DNA from: Pseudomonas sp. Choline-02u-1
GTDB lineage: Bacteria > Pseudomonadota > Gammaproteobacteria > Pseudomonadales > Pseudomonadaceae
NCBI RefSeq assembly: GCF_002836515.1
Contig: NZ_PJBC01000003.1
Coordinates: 124,001-188,000, forward strand
Direction: 5' to 3'
DNA: 64,000 bases
This document shows, piece by piece, positions 1-8,063 of this stretch. Under the pieces are notes generated by a model, which worked only from the letters and a program-made list of their open reading frames with translations, ran no database searches and was not told the origin of the DNA. The position numbers and the translations under genes were made by a program. Position 1 is the stretch's first letter, and every line of letters starts with the position of its first letter.

Positions 1-353
1 ATGTGATCGGTCACATGGCGGTCAGCGCACAGATCTCGCCGATCCTGCTGGCGTGGCTGGTGGCTGCGGTGATCCGTATCGCAACCGGTTCGGCCACCGT
101 GGCGACCATCACCGGCGCCGGCATTGTCGTGCCCGTGGTCGGGATGATTCCGGGCGTCAACCGTGAGCTGCTGGTACTCGCGACCGGCGCCGGTTCGCTG
201 ATCCTGTCGCACGTTAACGACGCCGGTTTCTGGCTGGTCAAGCAGTACTTCAACATGACCGTGGCCGAAACCTTCAAGACCTGGACCGCGATGGAAACCA
301 TCCTCTCGGTGGTCGGCCTGGGCTTTATCCTGCTGCTGTCGCTGTTCGTTTAA
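1..353 (+). CDS. GntP-family gluconate/organic acid permease, 3' part only
   Basis: This is the last ~117 codons of an inner-membrane permease whose 5' part lies outside the window. The reading frame runs in from the left edge, so no start can be assigned. The visible part has hydrophobic segments, the 'GSATVATITGAG' and 'SHVNDAGFWL' motifs typical of the C-terminal half of GntP/GntT gluconate:H+ symporters, and a final hydrophobic helix ending in LSLFV. Family knowledge: these carriers import gluconate or related sugar acids. The exact substrate cannot be told from this fragment. A strong terminator hairpin follows 18 bases after the stop. Confidence 0.85.
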   Translation, partial: VIGHMAVSAQISPILLAWLVAAVIRIATGSATVATITGAGIVVPVVGMIPGVNRELLVLATGAGSLILSHVNDAGFWLVKQYFNMTVAETFKTWTAMETILSVVGLGFILLLSLFV

Positions 354-371
354 GCGGCAGTTTGCAGGCGC

Positions 372-399
372 AAAAAAACCGCAGCGATGCGGTTTTTTT
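372..399. terminator. Bidirectional rho-independent terminator
   Basis: A run of A, a CCGCA/TGCGG stem with a GCGA tetraloop and a run of T lie between the convergent permease and alaC genes. The A and T runs flank the stem on both sides, so it can stop transcription from either direction. Confidence 0.85.
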
Positions 400-420
400 G
401 TGGGCGCGGACTTCCTGCTT

Positions 421-526
421 GATCGTTCCCACGCTCCGCGTGGGAATGTAGCCCGGGACGCTCCGCGTCCCAAAGCGGACGCAGAGCGTCCATTGAGGCA
501 TTCCCACGCAGAGCGTGGGAACGATC
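421..526. repeat. ~106-bp palindromic repeat, copy 1 of 3
   Basis: The element begins GATCGTTCCCACGC and ends GCGTGGGAACGATC, so its termini are inverted repeats. Between them lie four short hairpins in tandem, two around TTCCCACGC/GCGTGGGAA and two around GGACGC/GCGTCC. Near-identical copies lie at 35284-35390 and 57190-57296. It has no coding capacity and looks like a non-autonomous MITE-like or REP-like element of pseudomonads. Confidence 0.8.
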
Positions 527-539
527 AGAGGCGTGTCAG

Positions 540-1748
540 TTATTTGGTAACCAAGCCATCCGCGCGGAACATCCCGCGAATCCCACGCACAGCCTGACGA
601 ATACGGTCCTGGTTCTCGATCAGGGCAAAGCGCACATGGTCGTCGCCATATTCGCCAAAACCCACGCCCGGCGAGACGCAGACTTTGGCCTCGGCCAGCA
701 GTTTCTTGGCAAACTCCAGCGAGCCCAGATGCGCATACGCCTCTGGAATCTTCGCCCAGACGTACATCGAAGCCTTCGGATTCTCGACCATCCAGCCTAA
801 TTCATGCAGGCCTTTGACCAGCACGTTGCGGCGTTGGCGGTATTGCTCGGCGATGTCGCGCACGCACTGTTGATCACCTTCCAGCGCAGCAATTGCCGCC
901 ACTTGCAGCGGAGTGAACGTGCCGTAGTCGTGGTAGCTCTTGATCCGCGCCAGGGCGTTGACCAGTTCCGGGTTGCCGACCATGAAACCGATACGCCAGC
1001 CGGCCATGTTGTAGCTCTTGGACAGGGTGAAAAACTCCACCGCAATGTCCTTGGCCCCCGGCACCTGCATGATCGACGGCGCTTTCCAGCCGTCGTAGAC
1101 GATGTCGGCGTAAGCCAGGTCGTGGATGACCAACACGTCGTACTGCTTGGCGAGCGCAATCACCCGTTCGAAGAAATCCAGCTCCACGCATTGCGCGGTC
1201 GGGTTCGACGGGAAGCCGAGGATCATCATTTTCGGCTTGGGGATCGAGCCGCGAATCGCCCGTTCCAGTTCGTCGAAGAAATCCACGCCCGGCACCAGCG
1301 GCACCGAACGCACCTGCGCGCCGGCAATCACCGCGCCGTAAATGTGAATCGGGTAGCTCGGGTTCGGCACCAGCACGGTGTCGCCCTGATCCAGGGTCGC
1401 CAGCATCAGATGCGCCAGGCCTTCCTTGGAACCGATGGTGACAATGGCTTCGCTTTCCGGGTCGATATCGACTTCGTAACGCTGCTTGTACCAGTTGGAA
1501 ATCGCCCGACGCAGGCGTGGAATGCCTTTGGAAGTCGAGTAACCGTGAGTGTCTTCACGCTGAGCAACTTGCACGAGTTTTTCGACAATGTGCGGCGGCG
1601 TGGCGCCGTCGGGGTTGCCCATGCTCAGGTCGATGATGTCTTCACCACGGCGGCGAGCGGCCATTTTCAGCTCGGCGGTGATGTTGAAAACGTAAGGGGG
1701 GAGTCGATCTATGCGCGCAAAGCGGCGCGGCGAACCTTGTTCGGCCAT
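540..1748 (-). CDS. alaC: Alanine transaminase AlaC (class I/II PLP aminotransferase)
   Basis: The product is a cytosolic fold-type I aminotransferase of 402 residues, the normal length for AlaC, which converts pyruvate and glutamate to alanine and 2-oxoglutarate. Visible marks are the N-terminal '[11 protein letters not shown]' substrate loop, 'GSKEGLAHL' that holds the cofactor phosphate, 'GFPSNPTAQ', and the cofactor lysine in '[12 protein letters not shown]' (about Lys244). The start ATG directly precedes the conserved '[19 protein letters not shown]'. The gene is convergent with the upstream permease and divergent from the LysE gene. Other close relatives with similar motifs exist (YfdZ, aspartate aminotransferases), but the N-terminus fits AlaC best. 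Confidence 0.9.
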   Translation of the reverse strand: MAEQGSPRRFARIDRLPPYVFNITAELKMAARRRGEDIIDLSMGNPDGATPPHIVEKLVQVAQREDTHGYSTSKGIPRLRRAISNWYKQRYEVDIDPESEAIVTIGSKEGLAHLMLATLDQGDTVLVPNPSYPIHIYGAVIAGAQVRSVPLVPGVDFFDELERAIRGSIPKPKMMILGFPSNPTAQCVELDFFERVIALAKQYDVLVIHDLAYADIVYDGWKAPSIMQVPGAKDIAVEFFTLSKSYNMAGWRIGFMVGNPELVNALARIKSYHDYGTFTPLQVAAIAALEGDQQCVRDIAEQYRQRRNVLVKGLHELGWMVENPKASMYVWAKIPEAYAHLGSLEFAKKLLAEAKVCVSPGVGFGEYGDDHVRFALIENQDRIRQAVRGIRGMFRADGLVTK

Positions 1749-1794
1749 TGTTGCCTCGGATAACGTAAGCGCCCGGAACCGTCCGAGCGACGCT

Positions 1795-1810
1795 GGTCAC
1801 TGCGGTGACC
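1795..1810. promoter_or_regulatory. Short palindrome between alaC and the lysE-type gene
   Basis: GGTCAC-TGCG-GTGACC is a perfect 6-bp inverted repeat in the divergent promoter region. It could be a regulator site for either gene. No regulator is identified. Confidence 0.35.
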
Positions 1811-1886
1811 TGTGGCGGAAGATAAGTGCAGTGATGGCATACTGTCCAGCACGGTTGTAAACATTTTTTTCAAGGAAAATCGCCCA

Positions 1887-2549
1887 ATGGAATTCACCAG
1901 CGGCTTCTTGCTGAGCCTTTCGCTGTGCCTGGATATCGGCGTGGCCAACATCGCGATGATCACCCTGGCCATGCAGCGCGGCTACTTTCAGGGCTTTGCA
2001 CTGGGCCTCGGCACCTGCGTCGGCGACCTGGTTTATGCGGTGCTGGCGCTGGCCGGGATGACCGTCCTGCTGCAATACGAAACCGTGCGCTGGGTGCTGT
2101 GGATTGGCGGTTCGGCGCTGTTGATCTATTTCGCGGCGAAGATGATTTACTCGGCGATTCATCACGAAGCGCTGCTGGAGGAGACGGCGCAAGTAGGGCA
2201 GAACTCCCATCGCAAGGAATTTTTTCGCGGTATTTTTCTCGCCATGTCGTCGCCCAGTGCGATTCTCTGGTTCGCTGCCGTCGGCGGCACGTTGATCGCC
2301 CGGTCCGGTGGCGGCGGGCCGTTGAGTTCGGCGCTGTTTCTCGGCGGTTTCCTTTGCGCCGGGCTGCTGTGGTCGGCCGGTTTGTGCTTCGCCGCCAGCC
2401 ACGGTGGCAAGCTGCTGGGCGACAAACTGTTGCGCTATTCCTACCTGGCATCGGCGGCGATCTTCTGCTATTTCGCGGTATACGTGATCGTTTCCGGTTA
2501 CAACGAATTCGTCGGCCCGGGCGCCGTCGAGCAGTTGCATTCGCTGTAA
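1887..2549 (+). CDS. LysE-family amino acid exporter
   Basis: The product is an inner-membrane protein of 220 residues with about six hydrophobic segments, the size and layout of LysE/RhtB exporters, which expel amino acids or related small molecules. The N-terminal 'LSLCLDIGVANIAMITLAMQRG' and central 'FFRGIFLAMSSPSAILWFAAVGG' match the two repeated halves of the family. I chose the ATG at 1887 because AAGGA lies just upstream and the first membrane helix begins at once. An upstream in-frame extension has no ribosome site. It is divergent from alaC, so export of alanine or a related amino acid is possible but not shown. Confidence 0.85.
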   Translation: MEFTSGFLLSLSLCLDIGVANIAMITLAMQRGYFQGFALGLGTCVGDLVYAVLALAGMTVLLQYETVRWVLWIGGSALLIYFAAKMIYSAIHHEALLEETAQVGQNSHRKEFFRGIFLAMSSPSAILWFAAVGGTLIARSGGGGPLSSALFLGGFLCAGLLWSAGLCFAASHGGKLLGDKLLRYSYLASAAIFCYFAVYVIVSGYNEFVGPGAVEQLHSL

Positions 2550-2618
2550 ACGTGCGAAACGGTTCGGGCTTTCTATACTCCCAGCCGAACCCACTTTCCC
2601 GTTCTGAGGAGTCGCGTC

Positions 2619-3104
2619 ATGGATGAACAAACACGCGTCGAAATAGCTGAACCTCGCTTCGAACATGGGCAGTTCCTGCTGATTGCCGGCTTCGGTGGAC
2701 GATTCACCCAGGCAACCACCGAAGACATTCCCGCGTTGTGGGAAAAACTGATCCCGCACTTGGGGAAAATCCCGGCGCAAGTCAACGAAGTGACCTATGG
2801 CGTTTGCTGCAACGCGGACGGCGAGGGCGGTTTCGAATACATCGCCGGCGTGCAGATCGACAAGCTCGACGACCTGCCGGAGAAGTACCGTTGGGTTGAA
2901 ATCCAGCCGCAAAAATATGCCGTGTTCGAGCACGAGGGGCCACTGACGCAACTGCCCGACACCTTCCAGTACATCTGGAATACCTGGCTGCCGCAGTCGG
3001 GCTATGAAGCGGCAGATGCCCCGGAATTCGAGCGCTACAGCGCGGACTTCAACCCCAGGCTCAACACCGGCACGCTGGAAATCTGGCTGCCGCTCAAGGC
3101 CTGA
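2619..3104 (+). CDS. GyrI-like / AraC effector-binding domain protein
   Basis: The product has 161 residues and matches in style the stand-alone effector-binding (GyrI-like) proteins. It has an N-terminal strand of the type 'FLLIAGFGGRFT', a central 'YGVCCNADGEGGFEYIAGVQIDK' strand pair and the 'YAVFEHEGPLTQLPDTFQYIWNTWLPQSGY' region common to SOUL/GyrI folds. It has no HTH domain, so it is not itself a classic regulator. The family binds small hydrophobic ligands or sequesters toxic compounds. The specific role here is unknown. A GAGG ribosome site precedes the ATG. Confidence 0.75.
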   Translation: MDEQTRVEIAEPRFEHGQFLLIAGFGGRFTQATTEDIPALWEKLIPHLGKIPAQVNEVTYGVCCNADGEGGFEYIAGVQIDKLDDLPEKYRWVEIQPQKYAVFEHEGPLTQLPDTFQYIWNTWLPQSGYEAADAPEFERYSADFNPRLNTGTLEIWLPLKA

Positions 3105-3192
3105 ACAGCGTTCGAATCGAGGCGCAGCATGTCCGCCCCGGTGGTTCTGCTTTATGCTTGCGGGCCTCGTTTCCACAGATTTCAGAGCTGCC

Positions 3193-3681
3193 ATGAACAC
3201 CGTGATCCGCAACGTCAGCGCCGCCGACCTGGACCGCTGCTACGCCATCGAAACCGTCGCCTACGAAGGCGACGAAGCCGCCACCCGCGAAAAGATCGCC
3301 ACGCGCATTGCCACCTGGCCGGACGGCTTCATCGTTGCCGAGGTAGACGGCGTAGTCGTCGGTTTCATCAATTCCGGCGCGGCGTTCGACGTGCAGATGT
3401 CCGACGAGGCCTTCAAGGAATTGATCGGTCATGACCCGAAAGGCCCGAACGTGGTGATCATGTCGGTGGTGGTGCACCCGGATTACCAAGGGCTGGGACT
3501 GGCCAAGCGCCTGCTCGGCGAATTCATCGAGCGCATGCGCGGAATGGACAAAGCGACGATTCATCTGATGTGCAAGGAACAGCACATCGCGCTGTATGCA
3601 GGCTTCGGTTTTGCCTACATCAAACCGTCCGAGTCCGACCACGGCGGCATGGCGTGGCACGAGATGATCCTGACCCTCTGA
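3193..3681 (+). CDS. GNAT-family N-acetyltransferase
   Basis: The product is 162 residues with a single GNAT fold. Acetyl-CoA binding is shown by 'VVIMSVVVHPDYQGLGLAKRLLGEFI' (the V-x-P-x-x-Q/R-G-x-G/A pyrophosphate loop) and the later 'LMCKEQHIALYAGFGF'. The arrangement resembles the small arylalkylamine-type acetyltransferases of bacteria, but the substrate is unknown. I placed the start at the ATG at 3193, which directly precedes the first beta strand ('TVIRNVSAADLD'). A longer in-frame reading upstream overlaps the preceding gene and has no support. Confidence 0.85.
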   Translation: MNTVIRNVSAADLDRCYAIETVAYEGDEAATREKIATRIATWPDGFIVAEVDGVVVGFINSGAAFDVQMSDEAFKELIGHDPKGPNVVIMSVVVHPDYQGLGLAKRLLGEFIERMRGMDKATIHLMCKEQHIALYAGFGFAYIKPSESDHGGMAWHEMILTL

Positions 3682-3700
3682 AGCCAACACCTATCACAAC

Positions 3701-3785
3701 TGTAGGAGCTGCCGAAGGCTGCGATCTTTTGATCTTGATCTTCAAAAGCCAGATCAAAAGATCGCAGCCTGCGGCAGCTCCTACA
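3701..3785. repeat. Long hairpin repeat (TGTAGGAGCTGCCGAAGGC type), copy 1 of 3
   Basis: Two nearly perfect inverted arms, TGTAGGAGCTGCCGAAGG...GCTCCTACA, flank a short AT-rich centre. The same element lies at 7964-8046 and 33006-33088. It sits between convergent genes and may also terminate transcription. This is a recognised type of Pseudomonas REP doublet. Confidence 0.8.
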
Positions 3786-3824
3786 GGGATCGTGGTGTGT
3801 AACGGATTCGGCATTTCACACGAC

Positions 3825-4310
3825 TCAGAAAAACAGCCCCATGCGCCGCTCGTAACCGATCCGGCCCTTGTACGCTTCGCCGCTGTCGACGTAGCCATGC
3901 CTGGCATACAGCGCAATCGCCGCCTCGTTATCAGCGTCCACCGACAATTCCAGTCCCTTGATTTCCGGCCATGCTTCCCGCGCGACGGCGGGCAGTGCTT
4001 GCAGGCAAGCCTTGCCGTAACCCTTGCCCTGCGCGCGGCGATCGACCTGCAAAGCATGCAATGTGGCGCTGTGCTCGTCGGCCCAGGCGGGCAATACCGG
4101 CGGGCGTTTAAGCAGCAAAAACGCCACGGGCACGTCGTCCGTCAGCAGGGCGAAACCCTTGACGCCTGGGCCGGGCTTCGACAGCAGCGTGTGCAAGGCT
4201 CCGTGGATGTCGCCGGAAAATTTGACTTGCTCCGGGTGGATTTCAATCGCCGCGACTTGCTCACGCTGCAAAGGGCTGAGGCTGTCGTAAGGCACGAGTT
4301 GGGCTGACAC
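3825..4310 (-). CDS. GNAT-family N-acetyltransferase
   Basis: The 161-residue product shows the GNAT acetyl-CoA loop 'LHALQVDRRAQGKGYGKACLQAL' (Q-G-K-G-Y-G) and the C-terminal 'LSVDADNEAAIALYARHGYVDSGEAYKGRIGYERRMGL'. These place it in the general GCN5 family with one domain and no extra module. The ATG is at the head of the first strand, with a GGAA ribosome site. It is unrelated in sequence to the other acetyltransferase 140 bases away on the opposite strand beyond a shared fold. The substrate is unknown. Confidence 0.85.
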   Translation of the reverse strand: MSAQLVPYDSLSPLQREQVAAIEIHPEQVKFSGDIHGALHTLLSKPGPGVKGFALLTDDVPVAFLLLKRPPVLPAWADEHSATLHALQVDRRAQGKGYGKACLQALPAVAREAWPEIKGLELSVDADNEAAIALYARHGYVDSGEAYKGRIGYERRMGLFF

Positions 4311-4452
4311 GGGAATTTCCTTTTTCCTACAAGGATTGAAGCTCGGATTCTAGCGACATTGTTGTCGGTGAAATTTTTTTGTTTGGCCTGTCGATCTGCG
4401 CAAAGGGCAAACGACTAAGGGTGTCTTCACAACAAAAACCACGGAGAACACC

Positions 4453-4878
4453 ATGAGCGCACAAAGCGAAATCCAGATCCTGATCAACACCTACCGCGAA
4501 GCGGTGATGGCAAAGGACGTCGAGAAAGTCATGGCCCTGTATGCCGATGACATCGTCTCGTTCGATGCGATCAAGGCCCTGCAATTCAAAGGCAAAGCGG
4601 CGTATCGCGCGCACTGGATCGAGTGCATGGAAATGTGCCCCGGGCCACACGTTTTCGAGTTTCACGAAGTCGCCATCGAAAGCGCTGACACCATTGCCTT
4701 CGCGCACTGGGTGGCCAATTGCGGCGGCACCAACGAGAAAGGCGAAACCCAGAGCTGCTGGATGCGCGTCACCGCCTGTTATCGGCAGATCGGCGGGGCG
4801 TGGAAGATTGCTCATGAACACTGGTCGGCACCGTTCGATCCGATGAGCGGCGCGACGCTGTTCGATGTGACCCCCTGA
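4453..4878 (+). CDS. SnoaL-like / nuclear transport factor 2-fold protein
   Basis: The 141-residue product has the cone-shaped NTF2-like fold signature. There is an N-terminal helix 'INTYREAVMAKDVEKVMALYADDIVSFDAI', a middle 'GKAAYRAHWIECME' and C-terminal strands ending 'WKIAHEHWSAPFDP'. Such proteins are small-molecule-binding proteins or isomerase-like enzymes, often called YybH or SgcJ-like. It starts 40 bases before the DGPF gene and in the same direction, so the three genes here probably form one unit with the sigma factor. A GGAG site precedes the ATG. Confidence 0.8.
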   Translation: MSAQSEIQILINTYREAVMAKDVEKVMALYADDIVSFDAIKALQFKGKAAYRAHWIECMEMCPGPHVFEFHEVAIESADTIAFAHWVANCGGTNEKGETQSCWMRVTACYRQIGGAWKIAHEHWSAPFDPMSGATLFDVTP

Positions 4879-4918
4879 TCTTCAGCCATAGTTGATCCGT
4901 TCGAATCAGGAGATCGCC

Positions 4919-5263
4919 ATGAAATATCTATGCCTGGTCTACAGCGATGAGCGCCTGCTGCACACCTCGCCGGACAGCCCGGAGGATGCCGAATGCTGGG
5001 CGTACGCCGAGTCGATTCAGGGCAGCGGGCGGATGATCGCCGCCCAAGCGCTGGAGTCGGTGCAGACCGCAACCACCGTACGGATGCGCAACGGCAAGTT
5101 GTCGATCACCGACGGGCCTTTCGCTGAAACCAAGGAGCAACTGGCCGGCTTCTACCTGATCGATGCGAAGGATCTCAATGAAGCGATTCAGGTTGCCGGC
5201 CACATACCGGCAGCGCGGGTCGGCAGCGTTGAAGTGCGCCCGGTGCGGCAGTTGAATGTCTGA
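4919..5263 (+). CDS. YCII-related DGPF-domain protein
   Basis: The 114-residue ferredoxin-like-fold protein shows the name-giving motif 'DGPFAETKEQLAGFYLIDA' in the second half and 'MKYLCLVYSDERLL' at the N-terminus. DGPF proteins are the known genomic partners of ECF42-type sigma factors, and the next gene is one, overlapping this one by 8 bases. The ATG at 4919 has AGGAG upstream. An upstream in-frame ATG would lengthen the protein by nine residues without a better site. The biochemical role of the family is not established. Confidence 0.85.
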   Translation: MKYLCLVYSDERLLHTSPDSPEDAECWAYAESIQGSGRMIAAQALESVQTATTVRMRNGKLSITDGPFAETKEQLAGFYLIDAKDLNEAIQVAGHIPAARVGSVEVRPVRQLNV

Positions 5264-6485
5264 GGTCAGGGCGCGGGTCGAGCAGGTCTACCGCGAGGAT
5301 TCGCGGCGGATTCTGGCAACGCTGATCCGCTTGCTCGGTGATTTCGACCTCGCCGAAGAAGCCTTGCACGAGGCGTTCTTCGTCGCGGTTGAACGCTGGC
5401 AACGCGACGGTGTGCCGGACAACCCGCGCACCTGGCTGGTCTCAACCGGAAGATTCAAAGCCATCGATGTGTTGCGCCGGCGCGCACGGTTCAAGGCTTC
5501 GCAACCGCTGCTGCTGGCGCAACTCGACGAACTGGAACAGGCCGACTGGAGCGGCGAGGACGTGGAAGACGATCGCTTGCGGCTGATTTTCACCTGCTGC
5601 CACCCGGCCCTGGCGGCAGATGCGCAAGTGTCGCTGACCTTGCGCGAAGTCTGCGACCTCACCACCGAGGAAATCGCCCGCGCTTTTCTGTCTGCACCGG
5701 CGGCAATTGCCCAGCGTATCGTGCGTGCCAAAGCGAAGATCCGCGACGCGAAAATCCCTTATCAAGTGCCAACGTTGAATGAATTACCCGAGCGCCTGGA
5801 CAGTGTGCTGCGGGTGATTTATCTGGTGTTCAACGAAGGCTATTCGGCCTCGGTCGGCGCTGAGCTGACCCGCGAGGATCTGACTCGCGAAGCGATCCGC
5901 CTGGGGCGCTTATTGATGGAGTTGTTGCCGGAACCGGAGGTCATGGGGTTGCTGGCGCTGATGTTGCTGCACGAATCACGGCGCCCGGCGCGCACCTCGC
6001 CGAGCGGCGAACTGGTGTTGCTCGACAATCAGGATCGCTCGTTGTGGGACGCCGGGTTGATGGCTGAGGGAGGTGCGCTGGTAGAGCGCGCGCTGAGTAC
6101 GCGGCGCTTCGGGCCGTATTGCCTGCAAGCGGCGATTGCAGCGGTGCATGCCGAAGCGCCGTCGGCGCCGGATACCGACTGGCAACAGATTGTCGGTCTG
6201 TATGACGTATTGCTGCGCGCGGTGCCGTCGCCGGTGATCGAGTTGAACCGGGCGGTGGCGGTGGCCAAGCGTGATGGAGCGCTGGCCGGGTTGTTGTTGA
6301 TCGAAGGGATTCTGACGCGAGGCGAGTTGCCGGATTACCACTTGGTACATTCGGCGCGGGCGGAGTTCTGCCGGCAGTTGGGGCGTGTCGAGGAAGCACG
6401 TAGCGCTTATCTTCGCGCGCTGGAGCTGACGCGGCAGGCGCCGGAGCGGCGGTTTATCGAGGGGCGACTGAAGGAACTGGATTGA
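5256..6485 (+). CDS. ECF42-type RNA polymerase sigma factor with C-terminal extension
   Basis: The product has 409 residues, about twice the size of a simple ECF sigma factor. Sigma region 2 lies near residues 10-80 ('REDSRRILATLIRLLGDFDLAEEALHEAFFVAVERW') and region 4 near 125-165 ('VCDLTTEEIARAFLSAPAAIAQRIVRAKAKI'). Residues ~175-409 form a helical, TPR-like extension. Such an extension is typical of the ECF42 group, where it rather than an anti-sigma factor is thought to control activity. The start overlaps the upstream DGPF gene, so translation is probably coupled. No anti-sigma gene is nearby, which fits the group. Confidence 0.9.
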   Translation: MSEVRARVEQVYREDSRRILATLIRLLGDFDLAEEALHEAFFVAVERWQRDGVPDNPRTWLVSTGRFKAIDVLRRRARFKASQPLLLAQLDELEQADWSGEDVEDDRLRLIFTCCHPALAADAQVSLTLREVCDLTTEEIARAFLSAPAAIAQRIVRAKAKIRDAKIPYQVPTLNELPERLDSVLRVIYLVFNEGYSASVGAELTREDLTREAIRLGRLLMELLPEPEVMGLLALMLLHESRRPARTSPSGELVLLDNQDRSLWDAGLMAEGGALVERALSTRRFGPYCLQAAIAAVHAEAPSAPDTDWQQIVGLYDVLLRAVPSPVIELNRAVAVAKRDGALAGLLLIEGILTRGELPDYHLVHSARAEFCRQLGRVEEARSAYLRALELTRQAPERRFIEGRLKELD

Positions 6486-6507
6486 TCTGAATTCTTTAAC
6501 TGCAGGG

Positions 6508-6539
6508 CCGGCCTCTTCGCGAGCAAGCCCGCTCCCACA
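6508..6539. repeat. Single REP sequence
   Basis: One copy of the motif CTTCGCGAGCAAGCCCGCTC followed by CCACA lies just after the sigma-factor gene. Unlike most copies in the window it has no inverted partner. Confidence 0.75.
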
Positions 6540-6570
6540 GGTGTGCACATTTCAATGTTGGCAGCACCGC

Positions 6571-7425
6571 TTATTCGAGCATCTTGCTGAGCAACCAGCT
6601 CCCCGCCGGCCCCGGCGGGTACAACCGCGACCACAAGGCATCGACAAATACCGGTTTCGGCCAGCCGCGCACATTCAGCTCGATCAGCAAATCATTGGCA
6701 TAACGCTGCACCAGCCACCTGGGCAGCGGTGCCCAGCCGAAACCCTTTTCGGCCATTTCCAGCAACATCAGATAACTCGGCGCCGACCACACCCGGCCTT
6801 TGCCACGGCTGTCATATGGATTGACGATGGTCGCCAGACGCAGCTCGCGATGTTGCTCGAGTATCTGCTGATCGACATGTTCAAGTTTGGCCAACGGATG
6901 TTCGCGGCTGACGAACAGGGCGATCTCCGTGCGCTCGGCGACGGTCGAGGTCACCAGATCGGGCGGGTAGTTGTCCTGCATCTCCGCGAAGGCCAGATGC
7001 GCCCGGCCGCGCTGGACCAATTCGACCAGGTCGTCGCATTCGGCAATCAGACACTCCAGCTCTAGCTCCGGATAACGCTGCTCGAACCCCACCAGCGCTG
7101 CCTCGAAACGATAGGACTGATAGGTATCGGAAATCGCCACGGTCAGCTTTGGTTCCACGCCTTGCGCCAGTTGCCGTGCGCTCATCTCCAGGCGACTGGT
7201 GGCAGCCAGAATCGCCTCGGCTTTTTGCAGCATGACGTGGCCGGCGGGGGTGAGCGTGGGTTTGCGGCTGCTGCGATCGAACAGCTGCAAATCCAGATCG
7301 ATTTCCAGGCTCGCCACCGCTGCGCTAATGGTCGACTGACTGCGTCCCAATTTGCGCGCCGCCGCTGAGAACGAGCCTTGCGTTGCCGCTTGAACAAACG
7401 CCAACAGCACTTCTTGCGAAGCCAT
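6571..7425 (-). CDS. LysR-family transcriptional regulator
   Basis: The 284-residue product has the LysR winged-helix DNA-binding domain at residues ~1-60 ('VQAATQGSFSAAARKLGRSQSTISAAVASLEIDLDLQLFDRS'). A periplasmic-binding-like effector domain runs from about residue 90. It is divergently transcribed from a PACE-type efflux gene with 88 bases between the starts. This is the usual layout in which the LysR protein controls the neighbouring exporter. The inducing compound is unknown. The length is slightly short of the typical 295-310 but no domain is missing. Confidence 0.9.
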   Translation of the reverse strand: MASQEVLLAFVQAATQGSFSAAARKLGRSQSTISAAVASLEIDLDLQLFDRSSRKPTLTPAGHVMLQKAEAILAATSRLEMSARQLAQGVEPKLTVAISDTYQSYRFEAALVGFEQRYPELELECLIAECDDLVELVQRGRAHLAFAEMQDNYPPDLVTSTVAERTEIALFVSREHPLAKLEHVDQQILEQHRELRLATIVNPYDSRGKGRVWSAPSYLMLLEMAEKGFGWAPLPRWLVQRYANDLLIELNVRGWPKPVFVDALWSRLYPPGPAGSWLLSKMLE

Positions 7426-7513
7426 GAACTATCGCCTTGATCGATGGTTATTGGTTATGAAGTATCGGGATTCACTTGGAAAATGGCAACCAACGTCAAT
7501 AAGGAGTCAGGCA

Positions 7514-7951
7514 ATGACTGCCCACAAGTCCATCACCGAACGCGTTTTCCAGGCTGTTGGTTTCGAATTTCTCGCGATCCTGATCTGCACGCCGTTGCTC
7601 GCGTGGATCATGCAAAAGCCGCTGCTCGATATGGGCGCGGTGACCGTATTGATCGCGATGCTGGCGCTGGGGTGGAACGTGGTGTTCAACCGTTTCTTCG
7701 ACCGTGCATTGGCGCGGATGAATCTGGCGCACAACGCCTGGGTGCGAGTGGTGCATGCGTTGCTGTTCGAAGGTGGACTGATCGTGATGGGCGTACCGCT
7801 GATTGCCTGGTGGCTGTCAGTCAGCCTGTGGCAGGCGTTGTTGCTCGACATCGGCGTGCTGCTGTTTTTCCTGCCGTACACCTACATCTATCACTGGGGT
7901 TATGACGTACTGCGCGAGCGCTTCATGGCCCGCCGCACATGTGAAAGCTAA
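7514..7951 (+). CDS. PACE-family multidrug/biogenic amine efflux transporter
   Basis: The 145-residue inner-membrane protein has four hydrophobic helices arranged as two repeated pairs (bacterial transmembrane pair domains). Characteristic motifs are 'ERVFQAVGFEFLAILICTPL', 'WNVVFNRFFDR' and, in the second half, 'RVVHALLFEGGLI' and 'YTYIYHWGYDVLRERF'. PACE proteins such as AceI export chlorhexidine and diamines. An AAGGAG site lies eight bases before the ATG at 7514. The divergent LysR gene upstream is the expected regulator. Confidence 0.9.
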   Translation: MTAHKSITERVFQAVGFEFLAILICTPLLAWIMQKPLLDMGAVTVLIAMLALGWNVVFNRFFDRALARMNLAHNAWVRVVHALLFEGGLIVMGVPLIAWWLSVSLWQALLLDIGVLLFFLPYTYIYHWGYDVLRERFMARRTCES

Positions 7952-7963
7952 CGCCGATCCGCC

Positions 7964-8046
7964 GTAGGAGTTGCCGAAGGCCGCGATCTTTTGATCTTGG
8001 TTTAAAAAATCAAAGTCAAAAGATCGCAGCCTTCGGCAGCTCCTAC
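7964..8046. repeat. Long hairpin repeat, copy 2 of 3
   Basis: Inverted arms GTAGGAGTTGCCGAAGGCCG...GGCAGCTCCTAC lie between convergent genes. It is the same element type as at 3701-3785 and 33006-33088. Confidence 0.8.
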
Positions 8047-8063
8047 AGGTCCGGTATTTGCAA

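Noticed and set aside
804..1763. 319-codon plus-strand frame opposite alaC
   Set aside because: It is a shadow of alaC with no recognisable domain.
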